A program made the position numbers and the translations under genes. Positions 38,492-50,808 of a stretch of 64,000 bases of DNA are shown piece by piece. Numbering within the stretch: position 1 is the stretch's first letter; each line of letters opens with the position of its first letter. The notes below the pieces were generated by a model. That model was not told the origin of the DNA, did not search any database, and saw only the letters and a list, made by a program, of their open reading frames with translations. This DNA comes from Lytechinus pictus (Eukaryota > Echinodermata > Echinoidea > Temnopleuroida > Toxopneustidae), in assembly GCF_037042905.1 (NCBI RefSeq), contig NC_087247.1, positions 40,089,920 to 40,153,919 of the forward strand, in the 5' to 3' direction.

Positions 38492-38667
38492 CACTCCTAA
38501 AATACTGACCACACAACAATTGGATAAATTTTCATCCAACTCTGGGTAGTTTTCAACCTATACTGTGTAGTTTTCACCCAAAACACACATTATTGGTTTA
38601 AAACTACCCAGAATTTGATTTAATAAGGTGTGGACAGTATGTTGCCCACCATTTTTAAGAGTGTGCA
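38492..38667. mobile_element. MITE copy 2, same family as 37.38 kb
   Basis: GCACTCCTAAAATACTGACC at the left is inverted at the right (TTGCCCACCATTTTTAAGAG). It shares TGGGTAGTTTT / AAAACTACCCA inner arms with copy 1. About 175 bp. Confidence 0.8.
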
Positions 38668-38669
38668 TG

Positions 38670-40350
38670 AAGCGAAACGAACGAGCTTTAACACTCAAAC
38701 GTCAAGTTCAGACAAAGAAGCATAAACGCTGAAATTATGTAGAACAATGTAATCGGATGTAAAATTGTTAAGTGTTCATCTCTTTTCGCTGATTTTCACA
38801 AAAAAGCTAGGTAATGAAAGCCGATGGATGATGTCACTATATTTTTGGGGGCAGATTTGCAACAAGGAAGTTCTTTATTTCACGGGTTATTACAGCTTTG
38901 GCAAATACACATGTACAGGGGCAAATCAATAGTTTGTCAAAATATAATGTGGGAAACATTAAAATATATGAGATGCAAGAAAAGTGCTTTGATGACGTCA
39001 TCTGCATCCTCATTATTCATGTTATTTTGACTACCGACAAAGATTGTGATTCTAAGTGATCGTGAAATCAATTGAAAATTATAAAGGTTGTGCCTTTCTT
39101 GTTATCCGATTTTTATTACATTTTCAGCGATAAGCATGTTTTTCTTTAATTTGTTCAAATAAAGTTTTGGGTGACTTGGGGACTAATGGTTAAAAGTAAC
39201 CCTCGATCCTTTGAAAAAAAGATTTAGGGGTATACACGCTTATTCGTAAGAAGATGAAAAGGAGGCATTTATAAATAACAAAAGTGACAGAAACATTTTA
39301 TATAGGTTAAAACATTAATCATGTTAATACATTATTTGGGGGCCTGAATTCTCCTATAACCATAACCCTAAACGATCTCAAGCTATTATTTTGTGGGACC
39401 CATATCCATGGGCATAGCTAGGTTGTTTATAGTAGGGGGAGAGGGTGGGAGGGGGTGGGAGGCCCCATGAATATCGGTACCGATTACCGACGAAAAACCA
39501 AACGCGTAAAAGTCAATGGCTATCATCAAAAGTTTACACTTAGAAATAATCCCGTAAAATGACATATTTGTAATATCCTGAATTCTTTTTCCATATTTAA
39601 TCATTTTAGTACAGACCTCTTTCAGCAAATGACGATATAACTGACGAAAAATCTTTCCGCTTGAGTGAGCATCACTTACTTTTGAAAGTTCGTGAAAGTG
39701 ATTTGCGCAGAACTTGGAAATAGTTATTAAGGAAAAAGGTAGGCGTAAATTATGAAGAACATAATGGACTTTAGCTAGGAAGATTGAATTGAAGATATCT
39801 TTACCTTTTTAACTTATTTCCTTGCCAAAACATTTTTAGAGCGCCATTGTGCCCCTTTCCCAACACACTGAGGCCATCGTGATGATATCTGCTTAACACG
39901 GAGCTATGATTCACATGAAAATTTGGGCTTGATTTTCATTTTGTTAATCATTGTCAAACATGTGAAAAGTGTGGAGAAACAAATATTAAATGAAATATGA
40001 AATATGGTCCCACTTTTAATGATAAAACTTAGTGAAATGATGCTGGAGATGTCTTAAATAAACTTTTGTTTACAGTAAGTTATGTCCTCAGATCCAGCTG
40101 GCGCAAAAAGTTAAAGGTTGTGCTTACCTGGAGTTAAAAATAATGTTAATTGGGTGCCAAAGTTGTTATAAAATGTTTTAATGTATATCTGTTTTATTTC
40201 AATTCGCTAAATATGCAAAATAAATGTATGAGAAATGTACCGCACTGTCAGTTTGTTTCTTTGTTTTTTTTCCCTTGACACAGCATGAAAATGACCGTTT
40301 CTGCGCAAACCTATTTCTGCAAGCTTTACAAAAATGGACAGTGCTCACTC
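38670..40350. other. No supported gene
   Basis: AT-rich sequence with short frames only. A G-rich patch lies near 39435-39465. No domains or splice-bounded exons were seen. Confidence 0.5.
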
Positions 40351-40354
40351 AAGC

Positions 40355-40710
40355 AGGGGCGGCGGAGCGAAGTTGAAAATGGGGGGGCAAATTTTCTTTC
40401 GAAAAGGGCACTATCTTATAAAATAAAGAAGAAATGACTTATCTAGAGTGATGTAATGAGCCGAAAATGTTGAGGGGGCTGGATATGTTGTAGGGCTTAT
40501 CCTATAAGAAGCTGCGAGCGAAGCAAGCGAACAAAATTGTTGACATTTTTTATTACGAAAATCCAATTTTGTGATAGATTTTGACAAAATATTCAGAAAT
40601 AATATAATATTTCACCATTTTCTCTTTCCTTTTTTCCTTTTCTCTTTTTTCTTGGTTATTTTTTTGGAGGGGGCAAGAGACCCCCACCCCATCTGTACGT
40701 CACTGATTAT
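40355..40710. repeat. Degraded repeat with GGCGGAGCGAAG and GCGAGCGAAGCAAGCGAA
   Basis: Starts at a GGGGCGGCGGAGCGAAG motif and ends in GGGGGCAAGAGACCCCCACCCC with GTACGTCACTG. Its composition and motif resemble the ends of other repeats here (61.9-62.0 kb, 56.2 kb). No coding content. Confidence 0.4.
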
Positions 40711-40902
40711 CTACCCCACTCACATGACTCATGAAACTTAAGGCTCGTAGGATTATTCTTACAAGTTTTTTTTACTTCCTTAGTAGTAACATATAAAAAT
40801 GAGAATATTGTTTTCTTGTTTCAAAGGGGCACACGTTAACACATAAAACGGGTCATGGGGTCCTTCTCAGGTGAAAGGGGCACACAACATGTTCGTGAGC
40901 CT

Positions 40903-41431
40903 TGACCTTGAAATTTATTGGTGAATGTCCATTGTACGTACTTAAATTTATTTTATTTGATCTTCTTGTAAGAATCTGTACATTTTGACACCATGATCAC
41001 CAGCCTGTACCTTATCATCTCAGAGATACCATTATATACAGTATGGTATCTAATGTAAAAAAGGGTCATTGAGCTCTGAAAGGCTTTGACCTGGGAATGT
41101 TATTGTTTAATGTGCATTATGGGTACTTAATTTTATTTTATTTGATCTTCCTGTAAGAACCTTTGCATTTTGACACCAAGATCACCAACCTGCGCCTTTT
41201 CATCTCAGAGATACAATTTACCGTAGGCCATGGTATATAATGTATAAAAGGTTATTGACCTCTGAAAGGCTTTGACCTTGAATTTCATGGGTGAATGAGC
41301 ATTGTAGGTGCTTGATTTAATTTTATTTGATCTTCTTGTAAGAATCTGTGCATTTTGACACCATGATCACCAACCTATCTGGGAGATGCATGATACAGTA
41401 TATTTAAAAGGGTCATTGACCTTTGACCTTG
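40903..41431. repeat. Three tandem ~185-bp units with TGACCTTGA motifs
   Basis: Units start near 40903, 41087 and 41272. Each contains TTTGATCTTC.TGTAAGAA, CATTTTGACACCA.GATCACC and CTCTGAAAGGCTTTGACCT-like sequence. The array ends with a perfect DR1 (minus strand) at 41417-41429. Theme and layout resemble the DR1-bearing TIR element, but the sequence differs. Confidence 0.8.
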
Positions 41432-41568
41432 AAAAAAAAGCACTTTTCCCCAACCCGTATTCCTCCTAACTTTGTTTTGGTAAATGTTGACACCCACACC
41501 TACTCAAATCAGTCAAAAAAACATTTCCAATAATTTTATTCCAGATGGTTACTAATTACGGGATACTA

Positions 41569-42935
41569 CAGTGCGTATAAAAAAAAACGGGACAGATTTG
41601 AAAAGTCTATAAAATTGTTGTTTTAAATTATGATTTCTATATTTTGGTGTCAATAGGTGCTCTGAAGTCTTATCCTTCAAATGACATTAACATAATATAG
41701 TTTTGTTCATGCTTGAGCGAACACGGAATGTTTTTGTCTGGGGTTAAAAAGGAGGCTTGCGCCAAAATGGCATAAAATGATAAATATGATGGCCGGACTT
41801 CTTGCTAATCAGCAGACTTCCTCTTAACCTTTTCATTATCTTTGCCATAATTTTCAAATTATCCGGTCAAAATTCATTTCCAAATCTACTTATTTACTTG
41901 AATATTTCTGTTGTTGTTCCTTTTTAATATGTTCTCTTTAGCTTTGAAAATTCCTTCTTTAGGCAAGAACATTTTTTTTTAAACCGAAGTATGGGAGAGC
42001 GTGTTTTTTTTCCCCAAATCCTTTCATTGTGTGCTACAAAGGTTATGGTGCCTTTGAACAGTGGCATTCTGATGGGTGGGGGCTCGGGGGTGCTCCCCCC
42101 CCCACCAATTAAAAAAAATCATGACAAAAAAAAGTGGAAAGAAAAACAACAGAAAACATTAAAAAAACGAAATATAATATAATTTTCTGAATATTATGTC
42201 AAAATCACAAAATTTGATATTTTAATAAAAAAGTGGAAATTTTTGCTTGCTCACTTCACAACTTTTCAATACATTTTACCCGATCTGCTATATCTTGCTC
42301 CTTCAAAATTGACTCAATAGTCAATACACCAATGCCATTGAAAGACATGAGTTCTTTCCTGTTTGTCCTGTCAAGAACATAATTAAACTTGGTGAAGGAT
42401 TCAATAACTTCTTGAAAATGGATTCATGTTTTTTAAAGATATCATAACATAATTTGTTTCACATAATAAAAGGATTTGAATCATTACAAATTCTCCCAAT
42501 TAATAATGTAAATCTTCTTACTTGGGTTGACGAAAGGTCTTCTTATCTTACTTATGAAGGAAAATTCAAAGGTAAAAGAGGTTTAAATGAAAAACAAAAT
42601 AATTCAGGTAAATAAATAAATTTGTAAATGAAATTTGACAGCATAATTCGAAAATTATGGCAAAGATAATGAAAAGATTAAGAGAAAGTATGCTGATTAG
42701 CCAAAAGTCTAATCATCAAATTTCTAATTTCTGCCATTTTGGCGCAAGCCTCTTTTTGAACCCCTGACAAAAACATCCCGTGTTCGCTCAAGCATGAACA
42801 AAATTTATTTTTTTAAATGGCATTTGAAAGATAAGATCTAAGAGCATCTATTAACATCAAAATATAGATATAATATTTTGAAACAAATTTTTTATAGACT
42901 TTTCAAAACTGTCCCGTTTTTTTTGATACGCACTG
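41569..42935. mobile_element. Mariner-like element with ~300-bp inverted repeats and TA duplication
   Basis: CAGTGCGTATAAAAAAAAAC at the left is inverted at the right (AAAAGTTTTTTTTGATACGCACTG-like, ending 42935). Each end is flanked by TA, as expected for Tc1/mariner-type insertion. The arms (about 41569-41900 and 42605-42935) remain alignable over their length, including GGCTTGCGCCAAAATGG / CCATTTTGGCGCAAGCC and GTTCATGCTTGAGCGAACAC / GTGTTCGCTCAAGCATGAAC. The interior (about 41990-42540) has no transposase frame and includes a G/C-run patch that looks like another insertion. Confidence 0.85.
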
Positions 42936-42978
42936 TATATTATGATGACTTTGAATGTTTGAATCCCGGGTTTGAATG

Positions 42979-43266
42979 TGGGTGCCTCGTGGTCTATTGG
43001 TTCTGACTCTCGCCTTTCAAACAGAGGGTCGTGAGTTCGAATCTTAGCCATTGCCTTCAGCAAGAAATTTATCCACACTGTGCTGCACTCGACCCAGGTG
43101 AGGTACTAGTATATGGATACCGGTATATATGGGTACCGGCGAGTAATTCCTCAAAAAGCTGTGCGCACCAGAATCGGTAGACTAGCTTAGCTGAGGTACC
43201 GGTAATATGGCGCCTTGAGCACCTAGCAAGGTGGATACGTGCGCTATACAAATCCTATATCATCAT
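42979..43266 (+). mobile_element. tRNA-derived SINE, copy 1
   Basis: The 5' part is tRNA-like: A box TGGTCTATTGG (about 42990-43000), anticodon-arm-like GCCTTTCAAACAGAGG and B box AGTTCGAATCT (about 43034-43044). It is followed by the SINE body CAGCAAGAAATTT, GTGCTGCACTCGACCCAGGT and the 3' GCGCTATACAAAT. It is homologous throughout to the copy at 53.80 kb. It is not a working tRNA: the acceptor stem is not paired. Confidence 0.88.
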
Positions 43267-43299
43267 TTGTAGATCCCCTCAAACCTCCAATTATAGTAT

Positions 43300-43800
43300 A
43301 AGTTCCATATATAGACCACCGAATTCGACAATAATAGGTATTCAAGGTAATGAAAAAGCTGATAAGTTATAGCTAAAGAAGCTTTAGATCTGGATATAAC
43401 AGAAATACAGATACCTTACACTGATCTAAAATCAAAGGTTAATACTTATATTAGAAATAAATGGCAAACATCATGGGATCTAAATCCTAATAATAAACTC
43501 CATCAACACCAACCAAGACTTGAATCACAAAATACTCTTCCATGCAGCTAAACGACGGGAAGACATTGTAAAGGAGTGTAAAGGAGAGTCACACCATTTG
43601 CACGTTAAAAAACCTACTCCTCTTTTCGTAAAGAGTAGGGAAGTTATCCTGGGGAAGTAGTTAACGAATTAATTTATTACTGATAATTACTAATTTATAA
43701 TCCTGTTCCCTTGAAAAGTAGGGTAATTTGTACTGTATTATAGTAACTGTCCGACACTTATATGACACGCATGTGTTGATAGTGTCGTTAATTTTGTATC
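43300..43800 (+). mobile_element. LINE RNase H-domain fragment
   Basis: A plus-strand remnant with GIQGNEKADK followed after a frame break by KEAL-like residues, the conserved end of LINE-encoded RNase H, then IQIPYTDLKSKV and NKWQTSW. It ends in an ATCAATCAATCG tail at about 43798-43812. Inactive. Confidence 0.65.
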
Positions 43801-43814
43801 AATCAATCAATCGA

Positions 43815-44130
43815 CAATAATAGATTATGTTGAGAAACTTGATACATGCCTTGCAAAAGTAATGTCTGAAAACACTAGTTGCGCTATTTTTTGAGATTTT
43901 TACTGTAACTTCATGTGTGACAAAAATATGAATGCAGAAAATTATAATTTCTATTTGAGTTATGGTCTGAAGCAATTGGTTTACGTACCTACCCGTGTTA
44001 CTCAAAATTCGGCTCAATCCCCGGGGCTCAATCATTGACATAGTTTTTGTCACAGCTAGATTTTCTGAGACAGGTGTTTTTAAGAGTATCTATCAGTGAC
44101 CATTACCTAGTATATAGTTTCAGCATAGCT
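43815..44130 (+). mobile_element. LINE endonuclease-domain fragment
   Basis: Translated pieces read YGLKQLVYVPTRVTQNS and, after a frame break, FVTARFSETGVF and SDHYLVY, the C-terminal motifs of APE-type LINE endonucleases (the SDH box). It is frameshifted and truncated. Confidence 0.6.
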
Positions 44131-44219
44131 CTATGGTTTCAGTAAAAAATCAGCCAAGGGCATGAAGGGCAAACATGGCAAAACCGAAAAATTTCGATCA
44201 TACATTTTTTTGTGTGTGT

Positions 44220-44300
44220 AATTGTGCCTCTAAAAAGGGGGGGGGGGGGCACGGGCCGGCTTCCCCCCCCCCCCCTCCCACCTGGATCCGCCAGGGACTC
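44220..44300. repeat. TE terminus with G11 / C12 runs
   Basis: G11 then CACGGGCCGGCTT, C12 and CCACCTGGATCCGCCAGGG. Similar ends occur at 33.75 and 56.23-56.28 kb. Marks the end of a degraded element. Confidence 0.5.
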
Positions 44301-45041
44301 TTGCCTCTCATGATCTGGCGACAAAATTCGGACTCACTTAATTGGTCGGAACTCGGAAGCATTGGATTTAAATGTATTTGTGTGCGTACCATGTGCCGTA
44401 AGTGACATTCCAGACTCCCGTACTATACTATATTGATCAAGCTCATTCAGCTTCATCTATCTCTGAATGGGGTTCAGTGTAATACTAGTACCGGTACCGT
44501 ACTACTACTACCGGTATACTACGACCGCATGCATGCGCTCTACGATACGAGATTACGAAATGGTAAACACACCAACACATCAATGACGAATACAAGGATG
44601 TGTGAAAACCAAGTTACAAACAGTGTCAGTAGGTGAGTGGAAAAATCGTAATTTTTATCCTTGTGTAAACTGAGGAGAAGGTGGTCAAATATGATGAACA
44701 AAACATAGAGTTAGGCCTACTTGAATATCATTTTGAATTTGATAGTGAATTGTAGTTTGTACGACCCGAAAAAAGCGTGGCCTATTATTGTCTGAGACTG
44801 AGTGAGAGTAGACAGGCGCCGTTTGTAATTGTATGGCAATCAAACAGTAACACACGTTGGAGCTCACTCATGACAATACTCAATAGGCTACTCATTCTAC
44901 TTACGACTCTATACTTAACTAGCATGACTAGGCTTAATAGTTACTATTACTAACTACTGTACCGGTATCTAGATCCTATACTAGTAGGGGCTAGCTAGAT
45001 CTGTAGATCTAGTCATATATTATAGCCTATAGGTCTAACGT

Positions 45042-46272
45042 TAGATAGGAATAACCGTCGTTTCCGGGGATTTATTTAACAATTTCTGACATTTTAATGA
45101 TGGTGGTCTTTTCTGCGCAATATAAACCGTAACTCAGTTTGAGTTATTTAAAGATCCAGATCTAACATGAATTTCTACTTGGATTAGACCTAAATATATT
45201 TCACAAAATCTTTCAGTTGATAACGACTGTTCCGTATATCATTATGAGTAAGTGTGCCAAATATCTCATAAAAATTTGAAAGAAATATATCATGATTTAT
45301 GGCAGGTTCCCCCAAGTCTGTGCAGTCCCCCTTGTCTACACACACGCGTATCTGCGCGATTCTAGTAAAAGAAGATATGCGACGACCACAGACTTTACAC
45401 ATGCAATACATAGAAAGATATTCATTAAATTTAAAATTCTGACTTAAAATTCTGACTCAAAATGACAGAAAAATAATGAATTTTGGGCATTTCATGTGAC
45501 GGCCTAAAAAAGCAGCCTTTTTCATCGAAATTCCAGAATTGCGTGCAAAGTGAATGGGTGCGCAGACATGGGGTACCATTTTTGTGTTCAATCTGGAAAT
45601 GACTGCCTGATATTTTTTCCAAGAAAATCATGTAATGTATTTCTTTCTAATTTTTAAGAGATTTTTGGTTTACTTACTCATAATAATATAACATTATAAG
45701 GAAAATTATCAACTGAAAGAATTTGTGAAATAAAAAGGAAATCATCTTAAATCTTAACTCAAATCGTTAAGTGCGCAGACTTGGGGACCACCATTATAGA
45801 TCTAGATCTATTTGGAAAAAACCTTGGGCAGTCATTTTCAGATTGAACAAAAAATGGTGCCCCATATATCTGCCCACCCATTCACTTTGCACGCAATTCT
45901 GGGACTTTGGTCTGAAAGGCTGCATTTTGAGGCTGTCACATGCCCAAAATTAATTATTTTCCCACCAATATGAGTTAAATTTTTTAATGAATATCTGTCT
46001 ATGTATTGCATGTGTAAAGATTTGTGTTCGTTGCGTATCTTTTACTAGAATCGAGCAGATACGTGTATGCGCAAACAAGGGGGACTGCGCAGACTTGGGG
46101 GAACTCGCCAGTAGAGCCAAAGTAGTTTGGACAGTGGAACAAGTAGACCAAAAAGCTTCAGTCTCTGTTATTTTGGTTTTTCCGCTGAACTACATGTACG
46201 TTGGCTCCACGCACCAATACAGATGATAGTACAATGTCAGAAATTGTTAAATAAATCCCCAGAAACTGTCTA
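45042..46272. mobile_element. Composite 1.2-kb imperfect palindrome with MITE ends
   Basis: Left arm (about 45290-45640) and right arm (about 45800-46115) are reverse-complementary over several hundred bases, for example CCCCCAAGTCTGTGCAGTCC and GACTGCGCAGACTTGGGGG. The left edge (45042-45097) and right edge (46144-46272) are inverted copies of the 139-bp TAGAC MITE found intact at 58337-58475. Short open frames on both strands come from the arms. Confidence 0.8.
46144..46272 (-). mobile_element. TAGAC-type MITE, reverse copy
   Basis: Starts TAGACCAAAAAGCTTCAGTC and ends GTCTA, the reverse complement of the intact copy at 58337-58475. It is truncated by some bases near its right end. Confidence 0.75.
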
Positions 46273-46325
46273 ACTGGCCAGATACAATAGGAAATATGCT
46301 TTTGTAAATTATGTCTGCAACTTAA

Positions 46326-46660
46326 TTCTCTCGCCAGTACAAGGGGTCATGCACACAAGCTTTTCAAGATTAGAGCTAATATAAGAATACACGGAAGAAC
46401 TTTTTTACATTGAGAATCTGCAACTTTAATATGGAATAGTCTTCCCGAGCTTGTAGAGTCTAAGGATGTATTACAATTTGAAAAGAGGATTGATTTTTGG
46501 TGGCGTAATGCAGAATTCAAATTTGATTAGAAGGTTCTTCCCCTGGACCATGCCAATTCTTCAGACGTCACTCAGCCCTGACGTCACTGTTTATCACCAG
46601 GAGCTGGACATTGAGGAATGGAAGATCCTGCGTCCAGAATTAAACCTTATGTAACCTTAT
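46326..46660 (+). mobile_element. LINE ORF2 C-terminal fragment
   Basis: Conceptual plus-strand translation shows GHAHKLFK, then WNSLPELVESKDVLQFEKRI, the classic tail of LINE ORF2 (WN.LP..V). It has stops and no tail microsatellite. Confidence 0.65.
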
Positions 46661-49516
46661 ATATGTGTTATGTACATATTATGTAATGATAATTACTTTT
46701 TGCTGCCTGTTATCTGATATTAATATGAGCAGGCATATTGCTATCTTTTAAGGGGGAAAGCAAAAAAATGTTGCAATATCTATTGAAATATCATTTGAAA
46801 TAACTCTACTGGTCACATGTGGCTGCAAAGTATGAAACAGTTATAACACCACAAATAATATATTCCCTAAAACTAATCTTACTTTCTTCGTAAAGTGGAA
46901 GTGTGGAAATGTATAATTCTGATTTAAAAAGTTAAAATCCTTGTAAAAAATTAAGGGTTTTTTACATTTTCATCCAATATATTTTACAACGATTTCATCC
47001 ATCAAATATGAGGCTATATTTCATCATGTGTTTAATATCCATAATTTGTGACCGTATAAAACTGGTAATATTCCCAATTATCTATTTCCAACACAAATCA
47101 CTTTTTAGTTTTCCCATGAAACTGGCGGCAGCGCAGGTCGCCACCTGCACCTGTGAATTCTTCTTGAGAAATTTGAAGCTATATGAATTAATTTGCATTC
47201 TGTTATGACTCCATCCTTTTAACCTCCATGGTGGCACCATCATGACCATGTAGATAATGAGTTTATGACTTCACATGCTTTTTTTGCCTGGCGTGCATTG
47301 TGTTTTATAATTATATTGTCAATATTCCTCTAGGGCTTACATGTACATTTAGGCCTATTTGTATACTGTCAACAAGGCCCATGGTCAACCATCATCGGCA
47401 TTATATTTATCAAAATTCAAATTTTTGACTAGTCCATGGACTGGTACAATGTAGTTTATATGTTGGCCATTAGGTCTATGTCAGTGGACCTCAGACATTT
47501 GGTCAAATGATCACTTTATCTAATCATCAGATTGTCTTTGACCATATCGTCTTATAACCAGCTGGTGTACTACCCATTATCTTTTCATTCATTTTGCCCA
47601 ATAACACTTGGTCCAATTAGACCAAATGGTATATGGACTAAATGGCTATAAGACCAAGTGGCAATTAGATGAAATGGTGAGTGGACGAAATGGCAATTAG
47701 AGAAGACCATGGAGCTACTAACCATGGAACTACTTAGTAGCTCCATGATTAGATCATGTGAATAGTGGATGAATTGATGGTGGACCAAATAATAGTTGAC
47801 GAGTTGGGAATTGGACGAATTGGCATTGGACCAATTGATTGGAAATAAACCTTCCATATACACCGCACTGGTGTTACTGATAGTACTCATGCCATAATGA
47901 TAACAATCGGCTGGCACGTTCTAGCTGTGCATAGAAACATGACGACGAAGCAAACCTTGTCTTTTTGGAATCAAAAGTTTGTATTTTACATCTCATATTT
48001 TGAGAAACTGCTGTGATGATTATATTTGTAAGAAGTAACTTTTTTCCTCATCAAAAGTGGGATTTAAGCAGTTATCAAAGAGGGTGCAGCAGCTTACTAT
48101 TTTCCCTAGACTGACACTGTTTCGGAGGAGTTTTTAATATTTTCTGATTTTTTTTGTCCCAAACGAAGTCTCGGCGGAGCATATCCTTGACAGAAATAGA
48201 CTTATTTATCTGTCTACATTTCCCCAAGGCCAAAACGCTATATAATTAAGCTTCGCGCGAACCACCCTGTAACGAGTCCTGTGGGACACTTCTAGCTGTG
48301 TAGGAGGAGAACTAAGAAAAATCTGAAAAAACAACAACTCTGAAACAGTGGAATTTGAATTTTCAGTCTACAAAAGGGGAATCTATCCAAATGTGATGTA
48401 GGTCATACATGTAGAGCTAAAGAAAGCTGCATATCTCACTTAGTTGACTCAGTGATCTCTACAAAGCGACTCATCAACAAAGTGCAAGATATACCGATCA
48501 ATTTTAAGAGAAGGTAACTGGGTTATGGTGTAAGGAAATATGATGACAATAGATTCATCCTAATCCTACTTCAATGCACAACTCAAGCTGAACAACTGAA
48601 ATCTGCCTGTTTGGAGGAGTTTTTTTTAAGAGAAACTGTGCTGAGATGATTTGATAATTTAGAATATTTAGAATATTAAGAATACACAAATCAAAAACAG
48701 GGTTTAGCTGTAGTCTATTCACAAATCATGCACCTGAAACTGCAATGATACGCAAGCCTTACATGCATTTGTCTATGATTCTAGATTTTTTATACTATGA
48801 CTCATTCATCCACTGTGCACCAGTGAAGCATGACTAGACCCAAGTACTGAAATTTATTACAAAGAATCATTAAAAATATATATTATAACTTGGGGAGTTT
48901 AATTCTTATATTTTTTTCTGAAAGTTTTTTTTAACAAAATATGATTCATAAAATGAGATTTCATTTGGGGTCTAAAAAGTTAGAGAGAAAAAAAATGAAA
49001 TTGAGCACAACGAAAATCGCTGTTCACTGATGTTCTGCATAGTGCATATAGTGTGTAGATGCGAGTGGTAGATCTGAGAAAGAAATCTTTATGTGCCACA
49101 TTTTCTGAACATGCGAGAAAAAATTTGGTAAAACTGATTTCTTTTCCAAACTACTGTATTTCGACAGGTACATGTATGGTGCTTTAAAATTTAAGGAGTG
49201 CAGTAGGTCCAACCATATAAGCAGGCCTATATTTTGACATAACTTTCTTTAAAAAACCTATTTTCATGCAAATTTATTTTTATGCTTCTGCCCACCGTAG
49301 GTGGTTGTTAGAGGCATTATGTTTCCACAACCAAGATTGTCTATCCCGTTTTCATTTTCTCAATTTGACAGATAAACTTCAAACTTAGTCCAAAGTAAAT
49401 TGATGGTTTTGATTTAAAAAAAAAGTTATCTCAACATGGATGATTCCCCCCGAATAAAAAAAATGTTGCTTTGATAGTTGATTGATTAATGTTATTTTTT
49501 ACTTCTTTTATTTCAG
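46661..49516. other. No supported gene; degenerate satellite inside
   Basis: AT-rich. The only structured part is the satellite-like stretch at 47590-47845. The rest holds no recognisable domains. The 5' UTR exon for the gene at 49.5 kb should lie in or before this stretch and was not found with confidence; AGTAG|GTGAGT near 44630 is one candidate donor. Confidence 0.45.
47590..47845. repeat. Degenerate short tandem repeat, GGACCAAATGGCAATTGGAC-like
   Basis: About a dozen imperfect units near 20 bp built from GACCAAATGG / GGACGAAATGG / GGACGAATTGG. They are interrupted by a near-palindrome around CATGGAGCTACTAACCATGG. Upstream sequence from about 47430 carries weaker related words. Confidence 0.65.
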
Positions 49517-50443
49517 AGAGGACTGTGGCTACGGCTTGGTGTAATTTTGTATTAAAGACTTCATAAAATACTGTGGGCTCTAAGCGTGAAATGTTAATCA
49601 GAGATGAATGAAAATTACGAAATGTGGCTTTCACATCCAGCGTCACTGGACAAGTATCGTTATCGAGGTCGTTGAACCTCAAGATAACCAGCTAAGAATC
49701 ATACCATGTTGCCAGTCGGTCTCCAAGATTCTGAACGGGAGCAGGCTATCGTTCATTCCACAAATCAACTTAATATATCATTGACTTCCGGTAGTGTAGG
49801 TGGCCTAAGTGGTGTTAGCAATGTTGGTGTTCGAGGAACCCTCCAACGAAATCCTCAGCTGACTGCTGAAGAACGTCAACTCAGGAGTAGATATCGGAAG
49901 AGGCGTAACCGTATAGGACTCCTACTTATCTTTGCCACATTACTTCTATTTGCTGGACTTGTCATTTGTGTGAACACAAAGGAGTACATCGCCGGAGCAA
50001 CGATCAGTGTAATTGGAGTTCTTCTTGGAAGTTCTTCCATGGTACTTTGTCTTCTTACAACAGACTCTTGCGGGAGAGTGGGTGGTCTTCATGGGATCAG
50101 GGAACGAGTATCGAGTTACTCGCGATCAAGCCGACGTCGGAATTCAACCAGAGATCGTGCCAATATCCAGGGGTTGCAACCTCATGATGGGGATGGTGCA
50201 ACAGCATCCATTGCAAACTCTTCCATCAATATTCATGAAACATTAATGTTACATTCACTTTCACCATCGTGTAGCTTGTCAGGAGATTTCTTAAGTCACC
50301 TTCCACCGCCATTGTACGAGACCGCAGAGATTTTACGACGGGAGGACATTGGGGCTGATCACATGTTAGGAGATGTACAAGGTGCTGCCGGTGGCTCTGC
50401 CAGTTTTCAGTATGTTCAATCTTCATTTAATAATATCATGTAG
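49517..50443 (+). CDS. Two-pass membrane protein with PPLY motif, exon A (5' UTR and start)
   Basis: The exon begins after a strong acceptor (CTTTTATTTCAG). The ATG at 49706 has A at -3 and an in-frame stop just upstream, so 49517-49705 is 5' UTR. The frame runs 245 codons to TAG at 50443. Layout: a Ser/Gly/Asn-rich N-terminus, a basic RSRYRKRRNR stop-transfer segment (60-69), two membrane helices (about 70-89 and 95-117), a basic Arg/Ser-rich tail, then LPPPLYETAE with a canonical PPxY (201-204). PPxY motifs bind WW domains of NEDD4-family ligases. The family is not recognised; the layout is reminiscent of small two-pass adaptor-like proteins such as TMEM51, only tentatively. Splicing may occur within the frame (see exon B), in which case the last 25 or so codons are intron. 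Confidence 0.75.
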
Positions 50444-50808
50444 GCCTTTTGCTTGAAAACAAAAATCTTATGTGTACATGTAGGAGCTATATTTCTTTAA
50501 TATTTATTATTACTTATGCAAATGTAAATTATTTAACAAAACAAAGCAAAGACTAAATGGCACCTTCTTTCTCCGTGCCATCAAAATCTGCGCACTTCCT
50601 GCCCGGTTGGCTCCCACTTTGGGGCATTAGGCAGTATACCCAAAGATGAAGAATTAATTTTTGTTGATGATTAAACAGTAGATTTAGAGCACTTTGTCAG
50701 GGTAACCAAGCTTCTATATCCAAAAAAAGAAGAGAGCTCAACATTTCCATGACCAAGCTGCGATATCTTTATCAAATATTTGTTTGTTATCCTGTTTTTT
50801 TTGGACAG

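Noticed and set aside
45190-46226. Similar peptides on opposite strands (for example CTQFWNFD- and CTQFWDFG-like)
   Set aside because: They come from the two inverted arms of the composite palindrome, so the similarity is DNA symmetry, not protein conservation.
49431-49682. 83-codon minus-strand open frame
   Set aside because: Overlaps the 5' UTR and acceptor of the plus-strand exon A and has no domain or splice support.
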